Position numbers and translations under genes: made by a program. This document shows, in pieces, positions 17,311 through 26,990 of a stretch of DNA of 64,000 nucleotides; position 1 is the first letter of the stretch, and each line of letters opens with the position of its first letter. The stretch lies in assembly GCA_033557465.1 (NCBI GenBank), contig CM066043.1, positions 108,800,278 to 108,864,277 on the forward strand, given 5' to 3'. Below the pieces are notes generated by a model. The model saw only the letters and a list, made by a program, of their open reading frames with translations, searched no databases and was not told the DNA's origin. This DNA is from Ichthyophis bannanicus. Lineage: Eukaryota; Chordata; Amphibia; Gymnophiona; Ichthyophiidae.

Positions 17311-17480
17311 AATACTGGAGTTAGGGGGTGGTCCCAGTGGTATTTATACCGCTCCATCCCCAAAAAGGTTGGGCTCAGCCTCCAAGCTGCTGGAAGGGTT
17401 ACGCAACCCAGAAGTAAGGGACTGGACTGTCGTTCCTTCAGGAACAGCAATTAGCAGGTAAGGCCTAATTACCATATTCC
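17311..17480 (+). repeat. Right terminal repeat of copy B with palindromic box
   Basis: Terminal repeat to 17428, then a perfect GTTCCT/AGGAAC palindrome (17432-17445). Next come arms AATTAG (17449-17454) and CTAATT (17465-17470) around CAGGTAAGGC. The arms differ from those of copy A yet still pair with each other. The A tract at 17208-17226 lies just upstream of this repeat. Confidence 0.88.
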
Positions 17481-17597
17481 TCAAGTAGGCCGCCACCACA
17501 GCCAGGTACTTTGTAAAGACCCTTGGGGCGGAGGTGAGGCCAAAAGGCAGTACTCTGTACTGGTAATGGTTTCCTCCCACAATGAACCTGAACCTGC
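17481..17597 (-). pseudogene. Reverse transcriptase motif B fragment (copy Z)
   Basis: Minus-strand codons for HYQYRVLPFGLTSAPRVFTKYL, the RT region just upstream of the YLDD box. The next codons of the same frame are at 11406, on the other side of copy B. Upstream of 17597 the sequence changes abruptly to the 5' region of copy C, so the N-terminal RT and Gag of copy Z are lost. Confidence 0.75.
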
Positions 17598-17855
17598 TGC
17601 CTTCCCGCCTTTCCCAACTGCCTCTCTCCAGTTCTTCGTTTTCCGCGGAGCCAGCAGGTTGTCGTTCCTGTCACCGCAGAAATTTTTTTCCTATTCTCCT
17701 TTTTTTTTTGTGGTCGCGTCTGCCTTCCCTCGATGCTATGCCGGTACCGCCGGTTTTGTCTGTCTTTCTTTTTAAAAAAAAAAAAAAAATTTTTCCAAAT
17801 CTTTTCTTCAGGTGCACGCGCCATTTTGGGCACTAGGCCCAAAATTTACTTTACT

Positions 17856-19525
17856 ATGGAAAAAGCTGCTTCGGGTTTCAAGAAATGTACCAAGCGTTGC
17901 GGTACCATCTCCGTCACAAACACCCACGAGTGGTGCCTCAAATGTTTAGGTCCTGAACACTCCATTTCGGAGTGTATGGCCTGTGGGATGATGTTGAAGA
18001 GGGGTCGGCAAAACCGAGCTGCTAAGCTCGGCACCCTTTTTCCCTCCGATGCAGCCTCTGTGGCATCAGCGTCTTCCTCCCATGGATCTCGGGTAACTAA
18101 ACATAAGTCTGGCCGGTCCTCAAAGGGTAGATCTCCTTCCAAGCATCGAGATGCCTCTGGCATTGCCCTTGAGGGACTTGTACCGGCAAAATTGCCCCGG
18201 CGGGAGGCTTTGGCTTCCAAAGCATTATCGGGGTTCCAGGATGTTCTCGAGGCCTCAACCTCGGCAGAACTACTGGTGCCATGCTCTGGGGTACCAGCCG
18301 CTTCCTCCGGTACCGATACCCAGGCATCGTCAGCGTCGATAGACCAGAGATTCCTGGCTATTGAACGCAGTCTGGCGGCTCTCCTTGTGGCATCAGTGCC
18401 CTCGTGACCACTTCAGACAGTTCAACTGGTACCGGCACTGGTTCCGGCACCAGCACTGGTACCGGTACCGACAGCATTGACATCGGTGTCTGCATTGCCG
18501 GCTCCAAGTCATGCTGTGTCTTCCGGTACCGATTTTCCTCCCCCCTCCCCCCCCCCCGACACTGACTTCGATCGGTACGGGTATCATGCTGTACAAGAGC
18601 ACCCGGATAGGAGGTACTTTGAATCCTCGGAAGAGTCTGAGGATTCTGACAGTTTGGTCGGTACCGGAGGAGCCTTTCCCTCCTAAATGTAGGATGTCTC
18701 CTCCAGAGGATATATCCTTTCAGGATTTTATCAGGGAGGTGGCTCGAGGTCTTTCCATTACAGTGGCTCCTGAAACAGAGCCCAGAGCAAAGGAGTTGGA
18801 GATTTTACAATATCCCAAGGCTCCTAAGGAGGCAGCTACTTTGCCTATTCATGAGATCTTACATGATCTCGTGTTAAGAATGTGGGGAAACACCTCTTAC
18901 CACCTCTCCTCACACTCGTAGACTGGATACCATGTATCGAGTACCTCCTTGTCCTGGCTTCCAGAAGACTCTGCTTCCTCACCACTCCATTGTAGTGGAA
19001 TCAGCTATGAGAAGGATCAGGAGTGCAAAGAGGCATGCCTCTAATCCTCCAGGACGTGAGTGTAGAACTTTGGATGCCTTTGGACGTTGTACTTTCCAGG
19101 CTTCCATGCTTTCCGCCAGGATCAGTTCCTATATTTTATATATGGGAATGGTCCTTAAGGAAGTCACAGGGGATTTGGAGCTTTTGAGCCCTCTCCTTCC
19201 TTTTGACTGTTTTGAGTGCATAAACAGAACCTCTGCCATTGCCATAGGTGCACGTAGGATTGCCTGGCTCCAGGCATCTGACTTGGAGCTCTGGGTACAG
19301 GACAAACTGGGCAGTATCCCTTGTACAGGTGAGAATCTCTTTGGCAAAAATTGGCAAGAGAAAGCTAATGAACTGGATGCTGATAATTCCACTTTGGATA
19401 GATTATCCAAGGCTACAGCTGATCCTGCAAGGAAGAAATCTTTCAAGAAACCATTCTTCTCCAAAAAGAAGAGGTTTTACCCCTCTTATGCCCAGCAGGG
19501 ACGTTCTGCAGGTCAGTCTGCCTGA
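17856..19525 (+). pseudogene. Gag-like protein (copy C), broken
   Basis: Starts MEKAASGFKKC at 17856. The N-terminus has a Cys/His-rich knuckle (CTKRCG...HEWCLKCLGPEHSISECMAC), unlike the CxxC-x12-CxxC of A, B, D and E. The serine-rich middle is encoded by imperfect GGTACCG repeats (about 18420-18560). TGA at 18405 and two frame changes (near 18600 and 18890) break it. The conserved C-terminal block (DISFQDFIREVARGL, then SFKKPFFSKKKRFY) ends at 19525. Confidence 0.8.
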
Positions 19526-21521
19526 AAGGGTCAGCAACCACCTAAACAAAGGAAAGCAAAGACTGTTAAGCCTCAACCGTCTCAGCAGTCTCAACCTCCA
19601 CAAGGCCTTTGACTTCCATTTAGAGAACTTAGCCTTCCTGGCCCTCAGCGGACCAGAGCCTTCCACCATTCCAGGAAGGTTGTGTCATTTTGCCCCCAGA
19701 TGGGGGCAAATAACAGCAGAAGACTGGACTCTCTCCATTGTAAAAGAGGGGTACAAGCTTCACTTCCTTTGCATGCCCCCTCCTACGATGGTAAGACAGT
19801 TCAATTCTCAGACCTCTCTCAACAACCTGTTAGGTCAAGAGGTCACTATGCTTCTTGCCCAAGGGGCAATAGAAGAGGTACCCATTCCCCAACAGGGTAC
19901 AGGGTTTTACTCCCCTTATTTCCTTATCCCAAAGAAAACAGGAGGATACTGACCTATTTTAGACCTCAGAGAATTGAACAAATTCCTGTTCAAAGAGAAA
20001 TTCAAGATGGTTTCTCTAGGAACTCTTCTGCCTTACCTTCAGAGTCAGGATTGGCTTTGTTCTCTAGATCTCAACGATGTGTACACCCATGTTCTTATCC
20101 ATCCAACTCACTGAAGATTCCTGCGGTTTCTATTTCAGGGGAAGCACTACCAGTACAGGGTTCTTCCCTTTGGCCTGGCCTCCGCACCGTTTACGAAATG
20201 CATGGCTGTGGTGGCAGCATTTCTTTGCACTCTAGGAATATTCGTCTTCCCTTACTTAGACGACTGGCTCATTCGAGCCCCATCAGAATCAGAGGCCAGG
20301 ATTTCTTTGTCTTGCACAATGCGTATCCTTCAATATTTGGGCCTTGTCATAAACATCCCAAAATCCAACCTAACTCCTACTCAGTCCCTAGAGTTTATAG
20401 GAGCTCTGCTGGATACCACAAGGGCAAGGGCCTATCTTCCTCAGACCCGTTGCCTTCGCATTGTGCAGTTAGCTTCTCAAGCAGTGCTAAAGCCTCACCT
20501 CACTGCTCGAGAGATGTTACAACTTCTAGGACACATGGCATCCACCGTGCATGTGGTTCCTTATGCTCGCCTCCATATGAGAGCAGCCCAGTGGACTTTA
20601 TCCACTCAGGCACCCTGATGCCTGAGTCCACTATCAGACAAGATAGCAAACACAAATCGCCTTATTTTGTCCCTCCAATGGTGGCAGTCCACTCAAAACC
20701 TGTTTGGGGGGGGGGGGTTCCCCGTTTCAACAACCCTTACCCCAGGTCACTCTCACAACAGATGCTTCACCAATGGGTTGGGGAGCTCATCTGCAAGATC
20801 TCTCCACCCAGGGCACCTGGACTTCACAGGAGACTCATCTACACATCAGTCTCTTAGAGCTCAGAGCAATCTTCCTTGCTCTTCGAGTGTTCCACACCCT
20901 GCTAAGCTACAAGATTGTCCGTATGAATGAGGACTATCAAGTAGCCATGTTCTACGTGAACAAGCAGGGAGGAACAGGCTCTCTGTCGCTTTGCAACGAA
21001 GCTTTGCGACTATGGGCCCTCGCCAGAGAGCATCAGATTCATCTCCTGGCAGTGTACCTTCCAGGCATTCAAAATTCTTGGGTGGTCAGACTCAGTCGAG
21101 TTCTGCTTCCACACGAATGGTCTCTCAATGCAGACCAGGTGGGCAGAATTTTTCAAATTTGGGGAACCCCGGACATAGACCTCTTTGCAAGTCCACTGAA
21201 TGCCAAACCTCCCCCGTTCTGTTCCAGAATTCCGGCTCGGGGTTCTCAGGCCAGGGATGCTTTCCTCCTCCATTGGAGTCAAGACTTCTATATGCCTTTC
21301 CACCCATTCCCCTGTTCAAGCTTCAGAGAGACAGAGGCCATATGATTCTCATAGCTCCACATTGGCCACGGCAAGTGTCGTACCCCCTGCTTCTACATCT
21401 CTCTCAAGCTCCGTCTCTGGAGTTAGGGTCTGCTCTAGATCTCCTGTCCCAGGAGGACGGGAAGTTATGGCATCCCAATCCCCATTCCCTGCATTTCAGG
21501 GCTTGGTTGTTGAAGACCTAG
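19526..21521 (+). pseudogene. Reverse transcriptase-RNase H-methyltransferase polyprotein (copy C), broken
   Basis: RT N-terminus (EDWTLSIVKEGYKL, FYSPYFLIPKKTGGY) stops at TGA 19950, exactly where homologs have Arg (likely CGA to TGA). It continues in frame with SLDLNDVYTHV, LPFGLASAPF and catalytic YLDDWLI (about 20257-20277), then TGA at 20616. The G tract at 20705-20716 shifts frame before RNase H (LTTDASPMGWG, LLELRAIFLAL). The methyltransferase (DLFASPLN, LLYAFPPIPLF, IAPHWPRQVSYPLL) is again split between frames. Non-functional as it stands. Confidence 0.82.
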
Positions 21522-22563
21522 ATCTTCATGATCTTAACCTTCCCCAGCCAATAAAAGATATCCTTTGTGCTTCCAGGGAGCCTTCCACAAGACACTCTTA
21601 TGCTTTCAAGTGGAAAAGGTTTACCATATGGTGCTCGCAGAAGGGTCTTACTCCAGTAATGATTCCAGAGGTATCGCAAGGGGGTTATCTCCTTCATTTA
21701 TCCAATGCAGGACTTAAGACTTACTCAGTAAGAGTCCATTTGAGTGCTATTGCAGCTTCTTTCAAGCCTTTAAATGGACAACCTGTTTCCTCCCATCCTC
21801 TTATAGCAAGATTTATGAGAGGCCTTCTTTTAACTAAGCCTCCCATTAGGCCACCACCGGTGGCATGGGACTTAAATCTGGTTCTTGGGAAGCTTATGAA
21901 GCCGCCTTTTGAACCCCTAGCTACTACCTCTTTGAAATTCCTTTCCTGGAAAGTTTTATCTTTCTAATTGCAATCACATCAGCACGTCGCATCAGTGAGT
22001 TGCAAGCACTTGTGGCTGATCCTCCTTATACAAGGTTCCATCATGATAAGGTAGTCCTCAGAACTCATCCACAGTTTATGCCAAAGGTGGTCTCGCCTTT
22101 CCATCTAAACCAAGCAGTTTACCTGCCTGTGTTTTTTTTTCCAAGGCCTCATGCATCAAATGCAGAAAGGAATCTTCATACTTTGGACTGTAAAAGAGCT
22201 TTAGCTTTTTACTTGCAGAGGACACAGCAACATAGAAAGTCCTCTCAACTCTTTGTTGCTTTTGATCCTTCTCATTTGGGACTTCCAGTCTCCAAGAGAA
22301 CTCTGTCCAACTGGATTGCACAGTGTATTTCCTTTGCCTATCAGTGTAAGAACCTTCCTCTGGAAGGCCATGTCACAGCTCACAATGTGAGAGCCATGGC
22401 AGCTTCAATGGCTCATCTACACTCTGTGTCTATCGACGACATCTGTCGAGCAACTACTTGGGCCTCGGTTCATACCTTCACAGCCCATTACTGCTTGGAC
22501 AAGGACTCCCGCCGGGATGCTTTGTTTGGTCAGGCTGTTCTACAACACCTGTTCCATACTTGA
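21468..22563 (+). pseudogene. Tyrosine recombinase (copy C), frameshifted
   Basis: Core-binding part in frame 2 (YAFKWKRFTIWC, SVRVHLSAIAASF, PPFEPLATTSLKFLSWK) to a stop at 21967. The catalytic half continues in frame 1 (KVVLRTHPQFMPKVVSPF, box II TAHNVRAMAAS, ICRATTWAS, AHYCLDKDSRRD) to 22563. The box I arginine region (SARRISEL) lies at the frame change near 21965-22000. All catalytic residues are still recognisable. Confidence 0.8.
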
Positions 22564-22687
22564 TCAACTCCTACCCACCATCCCTGGTAGGATGCCAGAG
22601 ATCCATGGGGGGAAATGGAGCCCTTTCACAGGGGCACACAACTTCTGGGGTTTCTCCCTGGCATCTGAAGCTAGGGAGTCCCCATAT

Positions 22688-22785
22688 GTGAAGACTACAT
22701 TCCTGCTTGTTCCTGGAGATAGCATAGTTACTCACCTGTAACAGGTGATCTCCGGGAACAGCAGGAATTTAGTCTTCACAACCCA
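22688..22785 (+). repeat. ICR of copy C
   Basis: Reverse complement of left end and right end joined at GGAGATAGCATAGTTACTC; the right half carries GTTAC, TCACCT, GTAAC. It predicts a right end of GTAACTATGCT, which is what is found at 23245-23254. Confidence 0.8.
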
Positions 22786-22857
22786 TCCACCTCCCCTAGG
22801 AGTTGTATCTCTCGTTTCTCTTTCCCCTTCTCTCTCTCTCTTTGTCTCAGCTTTAAA

Positions 22858-23255
22858 CTCAACTGGCGAGAGGCAGTTGGGAAAGGCGGGAAGGCAGCAC
22901 GCAGGCGCTGTGGGATGCTCCCAAAAGCTTTCTAATTCTATTGAGCGCAGTTTGGCGGCTCTCCTTGCATCATCGGTGCCTTCAGACAGTTCAACCGGTA
23001 TCAACACCGGTTCCGGCACCGATACCGGTACCGACAGCATCAACATCGGCGAGTGTGTTACCAGAGGAAATAGCATGACTCGGTGTTGGTATCGACAGGC
23101 TGGTACTAGATCCCTCCGGTACCGACTTCGATTGGTACCAGTATCGTGCTTTACAAGAGCACCCAGACAGAAGATATTTTGAATGCTCCGATGACTCTGA
23201 GGACTAAATTCCTGCTGTTCCCGGAGATCACCTGTTACAGGTGAGTAACTATGCT
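22858..23255 (+). repeat. Chimeric right end of copy C with a second Gag fragment
   Basis: 22858-22937 is normal right terminal repeat. From about 22938 to 23207 the sequence is a diverged copy, in the same orientation, of the Gag region 18360-18640 (IERSLAALLASSVPS and the GGTACCG-rich stretch). At GAGGAC (about 23203-23208) it rejoins the right terminus, which ends with box GTTAC (23234-23238), AGGTGA, GTAAC (23245-23249). Confidence 0.75.
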
Positions 23256-23440
23256 CTCTATGAGGGTGCAAGTGGCCATGCTGGCTTGTTACCAAGGCAG
23301 GGTCCAGGGAATTTCCTTGGGAACACACCCAGATGTGACTCATTTTCTGACCACCCTTAAGGTCAATGGTGCCGTCTTGGGACCTCAATTTGGTGCTTTC
23401 GGCTCTGGCGGGGGGAGGGGGGGTGCATTGCCCATTGTCC
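23256..23440 (+). pseudogene. Tyrosine recombinase fragment of an older DIRS copy
   Basis: Encodes MRVQVAMLACYQGRVQGISLGTHPDVTHFL and then, with drift, the segment equivalent to WDLNLVLSALA. This is the core-binding region of the A/D/E-type recombinase, not of the C type. It ends at a G-rich tract (23408-23422), after which sequence typical of a Gag 5' region follows. Confidence 0.65.
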
Positions 23441-23518
23441 TGAGCCATATCCAGGCTAAAACGCTAAGTTGGCCTGAGGGTTAGTTTGATCGGAGGCAGC
23501 CTTGTGGTGCTTTCTATT

Positions 23519-24015
23519 ATGCCCTCCAGGCCAACTTGTTTAGTGTGTGGCTCACACAGGGGCTCTGTCTCAGCTGCAGGGTTCTGTCACAGTTGCGAGG
23601 CCGAGTCCAGTCAACCGAAGGGAGAGGGTGGACAGTGCCTTGGGAGACTCCAGGGGTCTGTCACCTTCTAGAGGGTCATTCTTCCCCCAAAACCTGGAGA
23701 AGGACAGTGCCTACTCGGGGGGGGGGGGGGGGGGGTGTCATGGAGAGTCTGATCCCTGCCGATGCTGGAACTCAGGGGTAGGATCCCTGCTTCCCCCAGA
23801 GCCTCCACATCTAAAGATTTTCTGACTGATGCTTTCTCCCAGGCGTGTTTTTTTGCCCGAGTTTGTCCTCATGCATAAGGCTTTCTGTCTGAAGCAGTGT
23901 GGGAAGGTCGATCTGCTTTGCGTTAGGGGCCAAATGAAGAAGTGGGGCTAGTCTGAGACCATCATGGGGGAGGGGAGGGCAGAGGTCAAACTTGGCCCTA
24001 TCCAGAAACATTTAT
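23519..24015 (+). pseudogene. Gag-like protein, N-terminal part (copy F)
   Basis: Starts MPSRPTCLVCGSHRGSVSAAGFCHSC, the CxxC-x12-CxxC motif of A-type Gag. It then decays, with a G tract at 23719-23736, but FLPEFVLMHKAFCLKQCGK near 23850-23905 matches the FSPEFVLLLHQAYCLRQQGK region of copy A. Cut at 24019 by copy D and resumes at 37501. Confidence 0.65.
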
Positions 24016-24019
24016 TTCC

Positions 24020-24190
24020 TTATCGTTCCTCCAGTTCAGTCCTCTCCTCTGGGTTGTCAAATCTCCTCCTGCAGCTAGGAGACTGGTATGTCAGAATGAT
24101 GACATCACTGGATATAGCCTGCTGCACTCCCACTTGCATCCAAGTGTAACCAGTCTCCTTGCAGCAGGAGGACTTGACGAGCCTTAGGGA
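24020..24190 (+). repeat. Left terminal repeat and hairpin of copy D
   Basis: Inverted relative to 37337-37460. The left-specific second hairpin arm (CCAGTCTCCTTGCAGCAGGAGG) is at about 24148-24170, pairing with the arm at 24058-24084. Confidence 0.75.
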
Positions 24191-25047
24191 GAGGCTCTTT
24201 GGAGGAATGGATAAGGAGCCATAAGGGTGTTAGGATAGTTCAGTGGGTTAAAATTGTCTTTATGCTACTGTTACTTTTTTTTTTTTTTAAAGAAACAGGC
24301 CAAGAGAAACTTTAGACCCGGCTGTTTCTTTGCAGCAAACAGGGGAAGGAAGAAAGGCTTTCTTGCACCTTGCCTGTGTCGGTGCTGTGTTTCTTCCTGG
24401 GGGGTTCTGACTCAGGCTATTCGAGTCCTCTCCCCTCTCCCGCTTGGCCCCGAAGCCTCTCCTCCCTGACATTACGGGGGTGAGTCCTTCTATGACACTG
24501 TGCACCGCGGGACTGCATTTTCTGGGTGCCGCGGCTGAGTGTCTGGCAGCATAGCACAAGCTCTTCTGGGCCCGGGATTCGTGGCACTTGCAACGTGAAC
24601 AGCTGTCTTCGTGATCGGAGCGGTAAGTGTTTCGCCAGCTCCCGGCTGCTCCTTTTCGCCAGGCCGCGCTGCTCCGACGGTGCTCTGGAGCGTCAGTGTT
24701 TTTGGCGCCTTTTTTGCATTCGCTCGCGGCGGCCATTTTGGGAGACGCGTTGCAGCTGTGTGGCGGCCAATTCTTTAGGTTTCTGTTTCGCGGTTTCATT
24801 TCTTTGATTTCTTTTGTTTTCCTTTGGATTTCTTTGATTTTTTTTTTTTTTTTTGTGGTTCCGTTTCTTCAGTCGGCCCCTTCTGGATCGGGGGGGAGGG
24901 GAGGCTGAGGGGAGTACTTTGATTAGATCTCTCTTCCTTTCAAAATATAAAGAAATAAAACAGGCAGTGCGGTTCAGAGTGCTCTGGGCAGCATAGATCA
25001 AGCCAGGGCCTTTCTATCCACGGGCTCAGTCGCTTGCTTCCCTACTT
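24191..25047 (+). other. 5' leader of copy D
   Basis: Non-coding leader homologous to that of copy A, including a T tract (24277-24289), donor-like CG|GTAAGTG at 24623 and a T-rich stretch with acceptor-like CTCAG near 25024-25028 before Gag. No gene. Confidence 0.5.
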
Positions 25048-25351
25048 ATGGCTGCCCGGCCTCAGTGCCTCGTGTGTGGCACTAGGAGGGGCACAGTCAG
25101 TGACACTGGGGTGTGCAGGGGCTGTGCTGTCCTTTCTTCGGCTGTGGAACTGCAAATGGAGGCCCCTGAGGCGCAGGGTCCGCCGGTGGCGGTGGAGCCT
25201 GCTTCCGCGTGCCTCTTGGCGCCAGAGGCAGAGTCGGAGGAGCTGGCAGGGCCCTCTGGGGTTTCCTTGCCCGCTCCGGAGGCCTGTCTCGGTGTCTTTA
25301 GTCCGGAGTTTGTCCTACTTATGCATCAAGCGTTTTGTCTGCGGCAGCAGG
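25048..25351 (+). pseudogene. Gag-like protein, N-terminal part (copy D)
   Basis: About 100 residues beginning MAARPQCLVCGTRRGTVSDTGVC with the CxxC-x12-CxxC motif, continuing to VFSPEFVLLMHQAFCLRQQ, where a solo LTR is inserted. The remainder is at 26991-28172. The insertion, not point mutation, ends this part. Confidence 0.85.
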
Positions 25352-25519
25352 TGTGATAAGGAAGCTTATCATAGCTCAGGAAGGGGCTATAGAAAAGGTG
25401 AAGTGTCTCTGAACAAGCAACCTGTCAGTGCTGGTAGAAATGAGAAAACAGAATTTTGCCATAAAAGACTACCAGTCCCAGAATGCACCAGGTTTCCAAC
25501 AGCCATGAGATGAGCTGAA

Positions 25520-26356
25520 GTGAGAAAACGTGTGTTCAATCAAAAGGGCTATGAGGTAATCCCCAAGCACTCATTGCAAAGGGCAGGGCTTGATTCAGCA
25601 CAGCTGCGCTGTGCTAGGATGGAACACTCATCTCAAAGGGCAAGGCCTGATTCAGCACAGCTGCGCTGTGCTAAGGTGGAGCACTCATCAAGGCAGAATA
25701 AAGATAGAGTCTATTCTACAGAGAATCATCCAGAGCTGGGATGTCATGATCATTGGTATCTTGATCATCCACGGGATCCTGATCGTCATTCTCATCAGAA
25801 GCAGAGGTCAGAACGGACGGACAGAGAGAGCAAGAAGCCCTTTAAAAGAAGGAAGAGAAAAGCCTCTGGGAAGTCTACAGGAGTCCAGCACAGTACGTAT
25901 ACTGGGAGACAGACAAGAGGTCAGCATACACCATTGGACTGGGGGAAACCAGAGGAGTGGTATTGCAGAGCCAGGAATCTCCAGACGGCACCTGTGAGGG
26001 AAACAGCTGCACGTGGAAGGGACCCTAAGACCCATGCCAGAAGGTATGTGAAGAGAGATCCAGTGTCCAGGGATCTAGATTGGAAGGCTGGACACAGAAA
26101 CTGGACTACATATTGGCCGGGCTATTTAAAGGGGAACTCTAACAGCAATGGAAGCTCAGGTATGAACACTGATCTATGCCCTAGCTATAACTTTGAAAGG
26201 AAGCAGGGAAATGATTATTCTCCTGGTAGTGCTCCATTGAGAAATTCCTTTGTGCCAAGCCAAGATATTGAACCTATGATTATTGAAGAAAGGGGAGAGG
26301 TCTTAGAACCAGAATGTGAATATATGGACTGCTCTCTGTCCAAACTCAAATGGTAG
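25520..26356 (+). CDS. Hypothetical ORF inside the solo LTR
   Basis: 278 codons open within the LTR. It is strongly hydrophilic, with a basic patch (KKPFKRRKRK) about a third of the way along and two tandem copies of an SAQLRCA-containing unit near the N-terminus, produced by the 57-bp DNA repeat. The C-terminus is acidic (EERGEVLEPECEYMD). I recognise no family. Basic patch plus acidic tail might suggest a nuclear protein, but a chance ORF is about as likely. Confidence 0.3.
   Translation: MRKRVFNQKGYEVIPKHSLQRAGLDSAQLRCARMEHSSQRARPDSAQLRCAKVEHSSRQNKDRVYSTENHPELGCHDHWYLDHPRDPDRHSHQKQRSERTDRESKKPFKRRKRKASGKSTGVQHSTYTGRQTRGQHTPLDWGKPEEWYCRARNLQTAPVRETAARGRDPKTHARRYVKRDPVSRDLDWKAGHRNWTTYWPGYLKGNSNSNGSSGMNTDLCPSYNFERKQGNDYSPGSAPLRNSFVPSQDIEPMIIEERGEVLEPECEYMDCSLSKLKW
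25567..25690 (+). repeat. 57-bp tandem repeat with internal palindrome in the solo LTR
   Basis: Two units, 25567-25623 and 25624-25680, with the start of a third. Each contains the palindrome AGCACAGC-TGC-GCTGTGCT (25597-25615 and 25654-25672). Repeated units in an LTR U3 are often enhancer elements; here that is inferred. Confidence 0.65.
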
Positions 26357-26990
26357 TTTTCTGTTACAAAGTGCAACAACCCTCACAAAGAAATACCAAC
26401 TTGTTCTTTAATCTACTCAGAAAACCTTCTGAGTAAGATTTTGAGCTACACAGTGAAAGCAAGCCAGCTAAGGGGTTTCAGCTGGGTGATTGCTAGCAAT
26501 TGAGCTTACCTAATTGCTTGTGTGCTCTGAAGGGAATCACTTCTGAATTTATATGTAAAGATATAAGAAGTTAACCTGAAGAAAAGAACATTTTTCCTAC
26601 TTTGTGGGTTTATTTGGTTGCTTACTGCATTGCTAAGACATTATTTGCTAAAGCCTACAAGAAAGACCAGTTTGTTGCCAACCAGGTTTTTAATCCTTTG
26701 CTTTAATTACCTGACAAGTTCAGATGTTGGTTTTTTCCTGATTTTGTTTTCCTAACTTTAAAACTGCAAGCAAGTATCCTGAGTTCTGTGCTACCAAGCA
26801 TTATCTGTGTTGGGAGAACCCCTCATAAATAAAAATCTTATTTGCTTTACCCTTGAGCAAGTATAATTAATTATTGGTCACGGCTGTGTCTGGAATGAAT
26901 GGACTACATTACCCACAAATCCTTGCAAATCATATAGAGGTATGCTTTTGCCAAGACTGTGAACATTCTCACCCAGGCGGCCGTTTGACA

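Larger units (their letters stand above)
11411..17480 (+). mobile_element. DIRS retrotransposon copy B (apparently intact)
   Basis: A complete 6.07-kb element with all three genes open. Its terminal repeats, 11424-11541 and 17311-17428, are identical over 118 bp. It sits in the RT gene of copy Z at TTGTTCC, with TTCC at 11407-11410 and 17477-17480. Removing it restores the Z frame. It belongs to a different subfamily from A and D (ends CCTTATCGTCACTCCAG). Intact genes and identical ends make it the youngest-looking copy and the best candidate for recent activity. Confidence 0.93.
2393..17597 (-). mobile_element. DIRS retrotransposon copy Z (old host of copies A and B)
   Basis: A minus-strand DIRS element of a divergent family. 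Its right end is at 2393. Reading leftwards on the plus strand come tyrosine recombinase (2797-3310 and 9611 on), methyltransferase and RNase H (to about 11200) and reverse transcriptase (11200-11406, then 17481-17597). Copies A and B interrupt it. Removing A joins 3310 to 9611 in frame within the recombinase, and removing B joins 11406 to 17481 in frame within RT. Gag and the left end are missing: at 17597/17598 it abuts copy C, of the same family but opposite orientation, in a small shared CTGCC. Confidence 0.85.
17598..23255 (+). mobile_element. DIRS retrotransposon copy C (decayed, divergent family)
   Basis: Same family as copy Z. It begins within its left terminal region: TTCCCGCCTTTCCCAACTG at 17598 pairs with the inverse at 22869-22900. 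Then come Gag, RT-RNase H-methyltransferase and recombinase, all with stops or frameshifts, an ICR (22688-22785) and a right end at 23255. The outermost left end is missing at the junction with copy Z. Its 3' region is unusual because a second piece of Gag has been inserted before the right terminus. Confidence 0.85.
25352..26990 (+). mobile_element. Solo LTR of an LTR retrotransposon or endogenous retrovirus
   Basis: A 1,639-bp insertion starting TGTGATAAGG and ending TTTGACA, i.e. TG...CA ends, flanked by the 4-bp duplication CAGG (25348-25351 and 26991-26994). Removing it and one duplication rejoins the Gag gene of copy D. AATAAA at 26827-26832 followed by a T-rich stretch suits an LTR polyadenylation site. 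It contains a 57-bp tandem repeat and a 278-residue ORF. Family not recognised; the large LTR could suit a complex retrovirus, but that is a guess. Confidence 0.75.

Noticed and set aside
25567..25690. Possible CRISPR-like direct repeats
   Set aside because: Two adjacent 57-bp units without spacers in a vertebrate solo LTR; a simple tandem duplication.
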